Origin: Mikrocytos mackini
Taxonomy: Eukaryota > Endomyxa > Ascetosporea > Mikrocytida > Mikrocytiidae
Assembly: GCA_030180075.1 (NCBI GenBank)
Contig: JASNJN010000172.1
Location: 1 to 27,951, forward strand
Reading direction: 5' to 3'
DNA length: 27,951 nt
Position numbers and translations under genes: made by a program. Within the stretch, counting starts at the first letter, position 1. Each line of letters begins with the position of its first letter. Below the pieces are notes generated by a model. The model searched no databases and had not been told where the DNA came from. It worked only from the letters and a program-made list of their open reading frames with translations. Shown one piece after another: positions 1-8,058 of the stretch.

Positions 1-662
1 TCTGCCATGGTCATGTATTCATTCCAGCAGTCGTCTTTGACGTCTGGAAGCATGCCGAGACCATGTATCGTCACCTCTTTTCTCATCTCCCAGACCTTAT
101 GCATCATGGCCTTCCACCATCCCAATGGGAGGCCTGGCTCAAGTATGCACATTTTGGACTTGGGATCTTTGCGGTATCGGTTGAACCAAAGCTCTAAGGC
201 TTTGTCCGGGTCGCATTTCGCTCGTCTCATCCTTATTGCCAGTGCAATTCGGATGAAACGAGAGGGAAGTCCGAGCTTGACAACACTGCCTTCGTTCGCT
301 CTGCAGCTATGCAGTCCCTCCGTCGATGGCCAACAGAATCTCTTTAAGAATCTGGCACATTCTGAGCGAGACATCTCGACCATTTGTCCATCGGCTTCTC
401 GTTTCAACTCTGTTGACGCTATGCCGATGTGTTGTTTGTCTAAGGAGTTCCAGATCCTGCCGTACTTCATTAAGACGGTGATCATGAGTTTCCCTGACTT
501 TGATAAACCGATGTCGGGGCGCCACTCTGGCAATGTCCCCTTACCTTTTGCAAGTTTACCTTCGGGTTCTTTTTTGCCCTTGTTCTTGGGTCCCTTCTTA
601 GGGCCAGACTTGGTTTTAGGTCGTGGTTTCCCACTACCCTTGGTTTTTTGCCTGAAAGCTTT
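1..662 (-). CDS. Open frame of the left-edge element, continuing beyond the window
   Basis: A minus-strand frame open for about 220 codons up to the window edge. It begins with a very Lys/Gly/Pro-rich section and becomes globular-looking, with many Trp, Cys and charged residues (for example the piece GTLPEWRPDIGLSKSGKLMI near 540-480 and ELWFNRYRKDPKS near 200). Composition and length argue that it is the real coding frame here rather than the plus-strand frame at 7-687. No known domain was recognised. It is part of the same GC-rich element. Confidence 0.35.
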
Positions 663-910
663 TCAGGGTCAATCCCCAGTGCCTTAAGCTGCGCTTTGCA
701 CTCTGCATAGCGTTTCAACAGGTTAGCCGCTTTGACCACTTCTGTCGCTTGTAGCACTGGTTCTTCGCCGCCTTGCGGCTCTGAAGTAGCTGTGAGGTGG
801 CCAGTTTCTTCGCTTACTATTTCCCTTTCCTCTTCTGCGGGATTTTCGGCGGTTTCCTGGCTGTGAAGCTCGATCGAACTTAGTTGGTCTTTTTCTGGGT
901 GGCTAGTCAT
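482..910 (-). CDS. Gag-like or ORF1-like frame of the left-edge element
   Basis: A 142-codon frame with an ATG at 910. The first half is Glu/Ser/Thr-rich and probably disordered. It is followed by a predicted helical stretch (around residues 60-85, containing LLKRYAECKAQLKALGID) and then a very basic tail. An acidic leader, a helical segment and a basic tail would fit a nucleic-acid-binding structural protein of a retroelement, but no family is recognised. A second open frame overlaps its end. Confidence 0.35.
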   Translation of the reverse strand: MTSHPEKDQLSSIELHSQETAENPAEEEREIVSEETGHLTATSEPQGGEEPVLQATEVVKAANLLKRYAECKAQLKALGIDPEKLSGKKPRVVGNHDLKPSLALRRDPRTRAKKNPKVNLQKVRGHCQSGAPTSVYQSQGNS

Positions 911-1005
911 TTTCTGAGAATTTATTATTTTTGAAACAATAAAATTCCTGGGGAACTCCGGTTGCGGAGATGACCTAGGCTTGCCCCCTTTGGGCGCAAG
1001 CGGGG

Positions 1006-1437
1006 TTACTTTTGGTACCCTTTGTTGGGAGTCACCATTGGTGTCCTTACCCTTTTTCCACTCCTGGTTGTCGTCCAGCCTCGAAGAGACATAGTGACGT
1101 TCTTCCCAACCTTTCGTGGTGTTCGGAATTCGTGGGTTAGCCCCCTATTAGGCGGTTTTCCCGGCTTGTGGCCAGCCAATTTTGAATTGAATCCGGGCCC
1201 CTCCTCTTTTTGTAAGCCTTTCGGCTTCGCGTTTATAGCGTTAACGAAGGGACAAGTCCAGTTTGGACCCCTGTCTAGCTCTTTAGACTCCGCCGGGGCG
1301 GGGCTAGACTGGGGCTGGGTTACCTGCCGTTTTACAGGCAGAGAGGGATCTGAGCAACTTGTCACTCTAGTGGTCGTGACCTCGCCGCTTTCACCTCCAT
1401 TAATGGGGCCTTGTGCGTTACGCAGTGGGGATACCAT
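1006..1437 (-). CDS. Small Pro/Thr/Lys-rich frame of the left-edge element
   Basis: A 143-codon frame starting with ATG at 1437. The product is rich in Pro, Thr, Arg and Lys with no recognisable domain. Just upstream of the ATG lies an A/T-rich patch containing AAATTTAATTTTT, resembling the elements before the conserved genes of this window. The plus strand is also open here (1022-1486), so strand choice rests on agreement with the downstream minus-strand frames and on the upstream patch. It belongs to the unclassified GC-rich element and is not likely to be a host gene. Confidence 0.35.
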   Translation of the reverse strand: MVSPLRNAQGPINGGESGEVTTTRVTSCSDPSLPVKRQVTQPQSSPAPAESKELDRGPNWTCPFVNAINAKPKGLQKEEGPGFNSKLAGHKPGKPPNRGLTHEFRTPRKVGKNVTMSLRGWTTTRSGKRVRTPMVTPNKGYQK

Positions 1438-1460
1438 ATTTTTTGAAAAATTAAATTTTC

Positions 1461-2611
1461 CAATCGATATTCACATATATATATAAACACTGTGTAATCG
1501 GAAAATGGCTTATAAACAAAACAAAATTCTAAAACTATCAAATAATTAAAACGGAGGGGGAGTGTTTTAAAGCATATATCGAACTAAATATACTATAATC
1601 ACAACAATAAAACTATAATATAGTTAAATAAACAATTTTAAAGGTAAAAAATGTGTCACTTTTTTCCAGATTCCTTCGCAAAGTCGTTCTGTTGCCATTG
1701 TAGCAACATAGGGATTATCTTGTCGGTGTTCAAAAAGCTCTGTCTGAGGAAGCTGTATTTAGTTCAAACCAGGAATTAGTCCCTTTAACAATGCAGAAAT
1801 ATTATGCATTTTCTAAAAGTTATTTTTAAATACCTCGACTTTATTTGGCATCTCTCGATTCCGCTAGGGCAGACCTTCACCTTGGCGCGACCTTGATAAT
1901 GAGAAGACACGGTAGAGAGCCAAACCAGTCGATCAAACACAGTTTGGTATATTGATGCAGTTGATTTCGAAAATAGCAAATGTGTTTTGATGTTTTTACC
2001 ATTCCGTGCCGACCACAACGTGGTATCTTTCATAACGAGTTGGAAAGTATGAAGAACCTTTGCTACATCGGATTGTTAAGAACCTATAACATACTAAACA
2101 ATATGGGGTACATATGAAAAGTTGAATAACTCCCGACTTATTTGGCTCAGACGGCATAAACACTGACAGAATAGAAGGAATTTTCGGCTTTGCAAAACAT
2201 AATAAATTTCTTTCTACAATAGTAACTCGGTTGGATTATGTCCTCGGGTAATGGTGATTTCGTTATTGCAATCAAACATTCCAAAGAATGAATTGGGTTT
2301 CTGCAATAATTTTCCTGTTAAGGCGAAAGATTTTAAATGGAAACGACTTGGCGTGGAGAATATGAAGATTGGGAGAAATCATAATTTATCATGATTTATA
2401 TATCAATCAACTTTTAAAATGATTCGGAAATAATTATTTTCAAACCCATTATCCCAATTCCCCAAGAATCCCGTCAAAATTTTATTTTTGTAGTAAAGGT
2501 TTTTATACTAACCCGATTAAATGTATTATACGCCGATAACCATTCATTTTATCCAGAATTAATTTAAAATATTTTTATATTATTTCATATAATTAATCTT
2601 TTCTAACTTTT
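1461..2611. other. Non-coding or relic DNA between left-edge element and helicase gene
   Basis: About 1.15 kb of AT-rich DNA. A patch at roughly 1660-2090 is less AT-rich and has short frames on both strands (for example minus 1785-2033), perhaps an old gene or transposon remnant, but no product is recognisable. No tRNA, repeat array or inverted repeat was seen. The last 200 bases are the downstream flank of the helicase gene. Confidence 0.4.
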
Positions 2612-4816
2612 TTAGTCAGTTGAATTTCTTTTTTCCAAAAGCAATCTTTTTTCATCCGTAAATTTTTTTGCATCTTTCAGAAACTTTTCAAACTTAACAA
2701 AGAATTTTTGTGTATCATTTGTATCTGTAAAATTACAATTTATCCACTTGCTCACTTGTTTTCTTGTGTTCCATCCTTCAAATCGTTTATCAACGAACAC
2801 AATTGCCCCAAAGTCGAGTCTGTGTCTGATACACCGACCGGCCGCTTGATTAACCGCTCTGAATGCTTGTAGTTCATACCACGTCCTTCCCTTTATAACT
2901 TCGTCTGGTTTGTGCCTGTTGCATTTATCATTCCATTCCATTTTCTTCTTTACTAAGTGATCCCCAAATGAAGCATAAGGTATTCCAATGACAAGCACAA
3001 TCCTACTTAACTCATCACTAAAATCAATCCCTTCAGAAGCCTTACCTCTACACACAGCAAACAATACGCCGTATTGATTAGCACATGCGCTCCTGTATTT
3101 CTTTATCATATCGTCGAAGGTACTGCCTGTGCCTTTCGGCTCAAAAAACACATTGGTGTTGTCTCCTTCCAACCTTTTAATCAGTCCTGTTGAATTCCAT
3201 CTGTTTTTTAACTTCCATAACAAACCATAGCTCGGTAGGAACACCAACACACCCCCGTTTGGCAGTGCGGATCTGAGGCGGGTTGCGGCTTCTACTATGC
3301 ATCCGCCGAGTTGGTCTTGGTATGTCAATTTATCAACATTTCTGTAAGTTCCTAGAAACGTTTCTCCTTTAAGTCCAGTGCTAATACTTCCTACCAAGTA
3401 CTGCTCTTTTGAAACAACATGCGGGGTGCTTATTTTCTCTCTAAAGTCCACACCAAGTTCGCTGCTGAAACTCTCCATCGGACTTAAAGTCCCACTTGTT
3501 AGTATTACAGAGCGACACTTTTCGTGTAGTTTATTAAAAGCAACCCCAGGGTTCATACACCAAAAGTTCACTGTAAATAGATCTTTTTTGAGCCTCTTTT
3601 TGTTCATAGTTAATTTGAGTACTTCCGGTGTAGGTGGCATGATAGAAACAATGAAATCATCGAAGCCAACATTTCCAATTTTCTTTTTTGCGTTTGAATT
3701 TGCACTGTAGTTATAGAACAGCAATTTGAGCGCGTCATTGAGATTTTCAAGCGTGTTAGCAAACCCAACTGGGAGTTTTTTGTTATCTTTGTTTTCTTCG
3801 TCTTTCTTTTGAGATATGGAGTCGAAATCTTCGTCTTCGTTAAGTATAGAATTAACGCCCGCAGAGAATTCCCGCTGGCTGTGATTGTCGAAGCCGAGCA
3901 TAATTAGGGAACCCTCGAGTTCCTTCCCCGTGTAGAACTTTCCCTCCTGAGTGGTTTTGTTGGTCGAGTCCATTATTATGTGAATTTGACTATTGAACCA
4001 CATCAGGAGTGTTTTTATTTGGTGTATTACAGTCGTACAGGCACTAGCTTGGTAGTCCGATTCTAAAAGGCTCTCAACTTCAGCCTTTAAAGCGGTGATT
4101 TCGTGAATGGTAAAGGCATTTGTTACAGAGTCTCTACAAACATTTTCAATGTTGTGGGCTTCATCTAAAATTACAATGCTGTCCTTCATCCGTAAAGCGA
4201 GCGACTTTCTGTAACGCGGGTTTAAGAGGTACTGGTAGGGTGTTATTATAACCTCTGCTGCTTCGGATCGGACTTTCATTGCATAGTAGGGGCATCCACC
4301 CATGTTCTTCCCCTCTCTGACAATTTCTTCAACATCGCATACATTACCCAGGGCATGAGCACGGGCCAAATCCGTGCGCTTGACATAGTAGCGACACTCC
4401 CCTTTGTTCACAGCACTTCGACATTCTTCATTGATATTCAAACTTTTGCTAATAGTTGCATGGACACACGACTGTTTACGAGAAGCAAGTGGTGTTGCCT
4501 TTATAGAATATACAGCGGAGAATTTTTTGACTTCAGCGATCATTTGTTTAATTTGGGAATGTGTTCTGGTGGCAATGTATATCTTATGGGTGACAGTATC
4601 TTTATTTTCGTTTTGGAATGCCAATGCAGCACCTAATAGCGCTAAGGATTTGCCAGATCCTGTGGGAGATTCTAATAACCCCGAACCACTTGATTTGAGA
4701 CAACGAAGAAGGGCATTCATGTATTCTATTTGAGAACGATAAGGAGTAACTGGGAACTTGACCATTATTCCTTGTAGTTTTAGGTTCTTAAAGAGTATGG
4801 ACCTAAAGTAATTCAT
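2612..4816 (-). CDS. FANCJ/RTEL1-type XPD-family Fe-S DNA helicase
   Basis: A 734-residue superfamily 2 DEAH helicase of the Rad3/XPD group. These are 5'-to-3' DNA helicases that unwind forks, G-quadruplexes or recombination intermediates in the nucleus. Motifs in order: Q-motif-like PYRSQIEYM (25-33), Walker A ESPTGSGKS (49-57), RTHSQ (84-88), four Fe-S cysteines C117, C132, C141 and C175, DEAH box (218-221), RGKASEGIDF (590-599), and motif VI with QAAGRCIRH (657-665). LLESPTGSGKSLALL and AVCRGKASEGIDFSD resemble FANCJ/BRIP1 more than XPD, and RTEL1 is the other candidate. Long C-terminal extensions of animal FANCJ/RTEL1 are absent, so it is a stripped-down core. ATGs at 4816 and 4765 are both possible; the second gives MVKFPVTPYR, a usual family start. 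The gene is intronless and complete, ending in TAA. Confidence 0.93.
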   Translation of the reverse strand: MNYFRSILFKNLKLQGIMVKFPVTPYRSQIEYMNALLRCLKSSGSGLLESPTGSGKSLALLGAALAFQNENKDTVTHKIYIATRTHSQIKQMIAEVKKFSAVYSIKATPLASRKQSCVHATISKSLNINEECRSAVNKGECRYYVKRTDLARAHALGNVCDVEEIVREGKNMGGCPYYAMKVRSEAAEVIITPYQYLLNPRYRKSLALRMKDSIVILDEAHNIENVCRDSVTNAFTIHEITALKAEVESLLESDYQASACTTVIHQIKTLLMWFNSQIHIIMDSTNKTTQEGKFYTGKELEGSLIMLGFDNHSQREFSAGVNSILNEDEDFDSISQKKDEENKDNKKLPVGFANTLENLNDALKLLFYNYSANSNAKKKIGNVGFDDFIVSIMPPTPEVLKLTMNKKRLKKDLFTVNFWCMNPGVAFNKLHEKCRSVILTSGTLSPMESFSSELGVDFREKISTPHVVSKEQYLVGSISTGLKGETFLGTYRNVDKLTYQDQLGGCIVEAATRLRSALPNGGVLVFLPSYGLLWKLKNRWNSTGLIKRLEGDNTNVFFEPKGTGSTFDDMIKKYRSACANQYGVLFAVCRGKASEGIDFSDELSRIVLVIGIPYASFGDHLVKKKMEWNDKCNRHKPDEVIKGRTWYELQAFRAVNQAAGRCIRHRLDFGAIVFVDKRFEGWNTRKQVSKWINCNFTDTNDTQKFFVKFEKFLKDAKKFTDEKRLLLEKRNSTD

Positions 4817-5122
4817 GTGATTTGTTATGAAGATTACTGAATCCGGGTGTATGTATGGGGAAGATAAAAAGAAAAGTTTAACTTTTCAAGTTTAGAAAGA
4901 ATCATGATTTTATAACGTTAAAATAGGTAAAATCAACTGCGAAACGGAGAGTTAATAATGTGTTATTGTCGTAAACCAATAATGATCCAGCAGAAATTTT
5001 CAAAACTTCAGTTTTATGTAAAAGAATAAATCCTTGAAATGAATAATTAATTGTACACTATTCGATCGTGTATGTCGTCTGTGGATTGAATAGGACAATC
5101 TGTGGTGTGTTTTTGGGTTTTA

Positions 5123-5149
5123 TTTTTAAAAAAAATTAAAATTTCAAAG
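5123..5149 (+). promoter_or_regulatory. AAATTT-type A/T element upstream of eS4
   Basis: A run of T5, A8, TTAAAATTT and CAAAG ends about 11 bases before the ATG. Nearly the same string lies at 7071-7094 before CWC2, differing by the number of A residues and one base. AAATTT-like signals upstream of ribosomal-protein genes are, as I recall, described for microsporidia, so this is a likely promoter or initiator element. The rest of the 4817-5160 gap shows nothing else recognisable. Confidence 0.5.
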
Positions 5150-5160
5150 AAAACTATTTC

Positions 5161-6294
5161 ATGGCTAGAGGACCCAGACACCACTTAAAAAGGTTACAAG
5201 CGCCAAAGAACTGGCACTTATCAAAACTCAAGGGTATATTCGCCCCTAAACAGCTACCCGGACCCCACAGAACAAACGAAGCCATTCCCCTTACCGTTCT
5301 TCTGCGTAACCTTATGGGCTATGCTCAAAATGCCAACGAGGCCAAAATCATACTAACACAGGGACACATCCTCGTAAACGGTAAGGTAAGAACCGACGGT
5401 CATTTCGGTGTTGGACTAATGGACATAGTTCACATCCCCACTCTCAACCTCACATTCCGTCTTATTCTCAACTCTCGTGGAAATTGGTCCATGGTCTCTC
5501 CAAGTTACAACGCAGCCGTATTTGCCCGTCCATTGCCTACACCTCTCCCAGAAGTGGCCGAAACACACGAAGAGTCAAAGGCAGCTACAGAAGACTCGAA
5601 GAAGAAAAAGGGTGCATTCTCTTCAAAGGACGCCTCGTCTAAGTTATATAGCACCAAGAACAACTTCGATGTTTTGAACATAAAGAACGAGGTGAAGAAG
5701 ACTAAGAAAAAGGCATCTTTATCATCTTCTCTTTCTAACCAAAAGAATGATGGAGTCAAAACGTGTGTTGTCCCTTGTAAGGTCAAGCAAAGACAAATAG
5801 GTTACAAGAACGTCGTTGGAATCAACAAAGCTGCTACCAACCCTAGTGACAGGGCTATTCCATGGTGTTCTACCTACTGTGGTAGGACTCTCAGATATGT
5901 TGATAAGAACATAAAAGCTGGAGACACTGTTTTCGTGAAAATCACAAGCACACCTTGCAAATCTCAGAGAACGCACCAAAAATACAACTACAAAATTGAA
6001 CAAAAAATTGTGAAGCATATTAAACTCGAGGAGGGAAAGCTGGGGTACATTAGCAGAGGTAAAAACGCAGGGAGAGTAGGAAGGATAAAGAAAATAGAGC
6101 AACATGTTATGATCTCCAACGTTCTTTATATGGAGGATGAGTTAGGGAACAAGTTTTCATCCAATATTGAAAACATATTCATAATAGGGGACGATCACAG
6201 TGAAATAGGATTGGCTAATGATAGAGGAGTGAGAATGAGCTTGGAAAACAGAATAAAATTGAATTTGGAAAAGAGTGAGGTTAAGGATGAGTAA
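5161..6294 (+). CDS. RPS4: 40S ribosomal protein eS4 (RPS4) with internal expansion
   Basis: Structural protein of the small ribosomal subunit. The N-terminus MARGPRHHLKRLQAPKNW is a textbook eS4 start. An S4-type RNA-binding segment follows (about 42-105, with NGKVRTD), then the central eS4 domain (about 205-290, with GRTLRYVDKNIKAGDTV) and a C-terminal KOW-like segment (about 295-345, GRVGRI and NIFIIGDD). At 377 residues it is far longer than the usual ~260. Most of the excess is a Lys/Ser/Glu-rich low-complexity block at about residues 125-200, plus a shorter Lys-rich insert near 265-285. The frame is open throughout, so the extra sequence need not be an intron. The gene is intronless, starts at an ATG just after an AAATTT element, and ends in TAA where the family normally ends. 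Confidence 0.95.
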   Translation: MARGPRHHLKRLQAPKNWHLSKLKGIFAPKQLPGPHRTNEAIPLTVLLRNLMGYAQNANEAKIILTQGHILVNGKVRTDGHFGVGLMDIVHIPTLNLTFRLILNSRGNWSMVSPSYNAAVFARPLPTPLPEVAETHEESKAATEDSKKKKGAFSSKDASSKLYSTKNNFDVLNIKNEVKKTKKKASLSSSLSNQKNDGVKTCVVPCKVKQRQIGYKNVVGINKAATNPSDRAIPWCSTYCGRTLRYVDKNIKAGDTVFVKITSTPCKSQRTHQKYNYKIEQKIVKHIKLEEGKLGYISRGKNAGRVGRIKKIEQHVMISNVLYMEDELGNKFSSNIENIFIIGDDHSEIGLANDRGVRMSLENRIKLNLEKSEVKDE

Positions 6295-6506
6295 TTAAAC
6301 AAACATATTATTAATAAACATTGAATACAAAAACCATTTTTTAAATTATAACTTTACAATTGAACAATTTAACAGATTAGAAATCGATTCTTGATGATTG
6401 GTTACGTTTAAATTTATACTTAGTATTTTATTATTAAAATATTCAATATGTTATATTTATAATTTTAAGCTAAAAGATTTATATAATTATTATACAACCA
6501 ATGCTT

Positions 6507-7034
6507 TTAAAAATTTCCATGGTGTTTAATATAGAAATAATTCTTTCTCAGTCTCAGTTTTGTTTTTGGTTCAAAATAATCTAATAATTTCGCATATTGT
6601 TTATTATCGTTGGATTTTTCTGTGATATAATTCTGTATTTCGTGCCAATTGTCAAAATGTAAGCAGAACGATAATTCTATAAATGCGAAATTAGTATCTA
6701 AGCCTTTAATACCAACTAAGTATTCGTCTATGAATTTTAAAACGGATTCTGTGTCACCCGTTTTTATTAAACATGCATAATCGCATAAAACAAGCTCAAG
6801 CTGATGATGGAAGTATTGATTAAAACTCTTGCTTTTCCAGTCGTCTAGATACATGTCTTCTTTTTCATAGCTTGTTGTGGCATCGATGTATTGTTGTTCG
6901 TCGAATCCTAGGTCTTCAATGAAGGTCTTAAAAGTTTCAGAATATCCAAATCGTTGCAAATATCCAATAGTCGCTTTATATATTTTCTTTATCTCTTCTA
7001 TGGAACATATGTCGTATTTACGGGCTGTAGACAT
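6507..7034 (-). CDS. LisH-like motif protein, function unknown
   Basis: A 175-residue intronless ORF with an ATG start, divergent from CWC2. Residues about 16-46 (IYKATIGYLQRFGYSETF followed by KTFIEDLGF) match the LisH pattern of an amphipathic helix, an aromatic-glycine turn and a second helix. LisH is a dimerisation motif of complexes such as GID/CTLH, SMU1 and TPL-like proteins. The rest is helical and acidic and could be a degenerate CTLH-like region (about 75-130), but I cannot support that firmly. It is too short to be SMU1 or RanBPM and lacks WD repeats. The alternative is a lineage-specific helical protein. No signal peptide or membrane segment is present. Confidence 0.6.
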   Translation of the reverse strand: MSTARKYDICSIEEIKKIYKATIGYLQRFGYSETFKTFIEDLGFDEQQYIDATTSYEKEDMYLDDWKSKSFNQYFHHQLELVLCDYACLIKTGDTESVLKFIDEYLVGIKGLDTNFAFIELSFCLHFDNWHEIQNYITEKSNDNKQYAKLLDYFEPKTKLRLRKNYFYIKHHGNF

Positions 7035-7070
7035 TCGATAAGTGTTAAAATTGTATTTTTAATCTTTTAA

Positions 7071-7094
7071 TTTTTAAAAATTAAAATTTGAAAG
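7071..7094 (+). promoter_or_regulatory. AAATTT-type element in the divergent promoter of the LisH-like gene and CWC2
   Basis: T5, A5, TTAAAATTT, GAAAG lies between the ATG of the minus-strand gene (7034) and the CWC2 frame. It closely matches 5123-5149 before eS4. The whole space between the two coding regions is about 55 bases if the long CWC2 frame is used, so one short region must drive both genes. Its position suggests that CWC2 translation starts just after it, near 7090-7100. Confidence 0.5.
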
Positions 7095-7882
7095 TGATCA
7101 AAAGCTTCCATACGACTTACCCAGATACCGAAGAGTATCTTAAACAGATATTTAACACAGAAGACACTACAATTTATGATTTGCTTGAGGTTAGGAAAGC
7201 CCCGTCTCAATTTTCGAAAGAAGAACTATTGCTTTCACAAATTGACCATAAACCAGCCTCCATTGGGCATATGTACAATAAATGGTACCATAAAATACAA
7301 GGCGGACGTGACCCATTGGCATCAGACGTTATATCGAAACCCAAGTCACGAATTGATGTTCTAAATCACATGGGTTCTACATTAGCAAACAAAATTACTT
7401 TAAAACAGCGCGAATCCTTTGATACAATAAAATCATTGAAAGAGACGTACTTTAAATTTTGTTTAAACTTTAGCAAAGGCACCTGTGTAGCAGGGAGTTC
7501 ATGTAAATACTTACATCGCATACCGATTAAAGAGGACGTTGAATTCTTTAAAAGGCATAATTTAGATTCAATTGATGTCTTTGGTCGCACAAAGTTTAAT
7601 ACACTCAAAAAAGACAAAACAGGTGTGGGTAAAATTGGGGAAAATACAAAGCTTAAAGTGACTAGAATCAATGTGTATAAATATGATAATGAAGAAGAAG
7701 TTATCGACGCATTAGAAAGTAAGTTTAAAATGTTCGGACCCATTTGTAAAATAGAAGTGGATGTCAAAAATGAAAAATTTGTAGTGGAGTACTTGAACAG
7801 ACTCAACGCGGAATTTGCAAAGGAGGCCATGTCTAGACAGGAATTGAAACATGAAGAAATTCTAGTAATAAAATGGAATTGA
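7088..7882 (+). CDS. CWC2: Pre-mRNA splicing factor CWC2/RBM22 family
   Basis: A U6-snRNA-contacting protein of the Prp19-associated (NTC) complex that helps shape the spliceosome active site. Family landmarks in order: YNKWYHKIQGG (63-73, like YNKWS in yeast Cwc2), a CCCH zinc finger C125-x7-C133-x5-C139-x3-H143 followed by RIP, DVFGRTKF (163-170), GVGKIG in place of GGIGSF, and an RRM (about 188-264) holding NAEFAKEAMS and a terminal VIKW. Ends in TGA. The start is uncertain: the open frame begins with TTG at 7088, has GTG at 7094, and no ATG until 7271, directly before YNKWY. The upstream A/T element favours a non-AUG or lost start near 7090; use of 7271 would give a 203-residue protein. 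Its presence implies that splicing still occurs in this organism. Confidence 0.92.
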   Translation: MKVIKSFHTTYPDTEEYLKQIFNTEDTTIYDLLEVRKAPSQFSKEELLLSQIDHKPASIGHMYNKWYHKIQGGRDPLASDVISKPKSRIDVLNHMGSTLANKITLKQRESFDTIKSLKETYFKFCLNFSKGTCVAGSSCKYLHRIPIKEDVEFFKRHNLDSIDVFGRTKFNTLKKDKTGVGKIGENTKLKVTRINVYKYDNEEEVIDALESKFKMFGPICKIEVDVKNEKFVVEYLNRLNAEFAKEAMSRQELKHEEILVIKWN

Positions 7883-8058
7883 CTAATTAACCATATAAAA
7901 CTTTAAATAAAAACATTTATGTAAGTATAATTTTTTTAATACATTAAACACACTAAGCGTTTAATTTAATACCATTTATAAAGAGCAAGTTCTTTGACAA
8001 TTGAAAACTTTAAATGTAAACCTTATATTTAATTAATTGGTTTATATGTCTAATGTTC

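Larger units (their letters stand above)
1..1460 (-). mobile_element. Unclassified GC-rich retroelement- or virus-like element, partial
   Basis: This stretch is much richer in G+C than the AT-rich DNA beyond 1490, and the change is abrupt. It carries a small proline/threonine/lysine-rich frame, a second frame starting near 910, and a longer open frame reaching the left edge, all on the minus strand. The two downstream frames overlap, an arrangement common in retroelements and RNA-virus-derived elements. No reverse transcriptase, protease, integrase or capsid motif could be recognised in the visible part, so the family is unknown, and terminal repeats cannot be seen because the element leaves the window. 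It is treated here as a fossil of unknown age and intactness. Confidence 0.5.

Noticed and set aside
7-687. Long plus-strand frame of 226 codons
   Set aside because: It lies antisense to the minus-strand frames of the GC-rich element; GC-rich DNA keeps several frames open, and its product looks like a shadow.
1022-1486. Plus-strand frame with FELNPGP, resembling a 2A ribosome-skipping motif (D-V/I-E-x-N-P-G-P)
   Set aside because: The Asp and Val/Ile positions do not match, the frame overlaps a better supported minus-strand frame, and nothing downstream looks like a 2A-linked protein.
5530-5770. An unspliced intron in eS4
   Set aside because: The block is in frame, free of stops, Lys/Ser/Glu-rich in coding style, and I see no convincing splice sites at its edges; RNA data could still overturn this.
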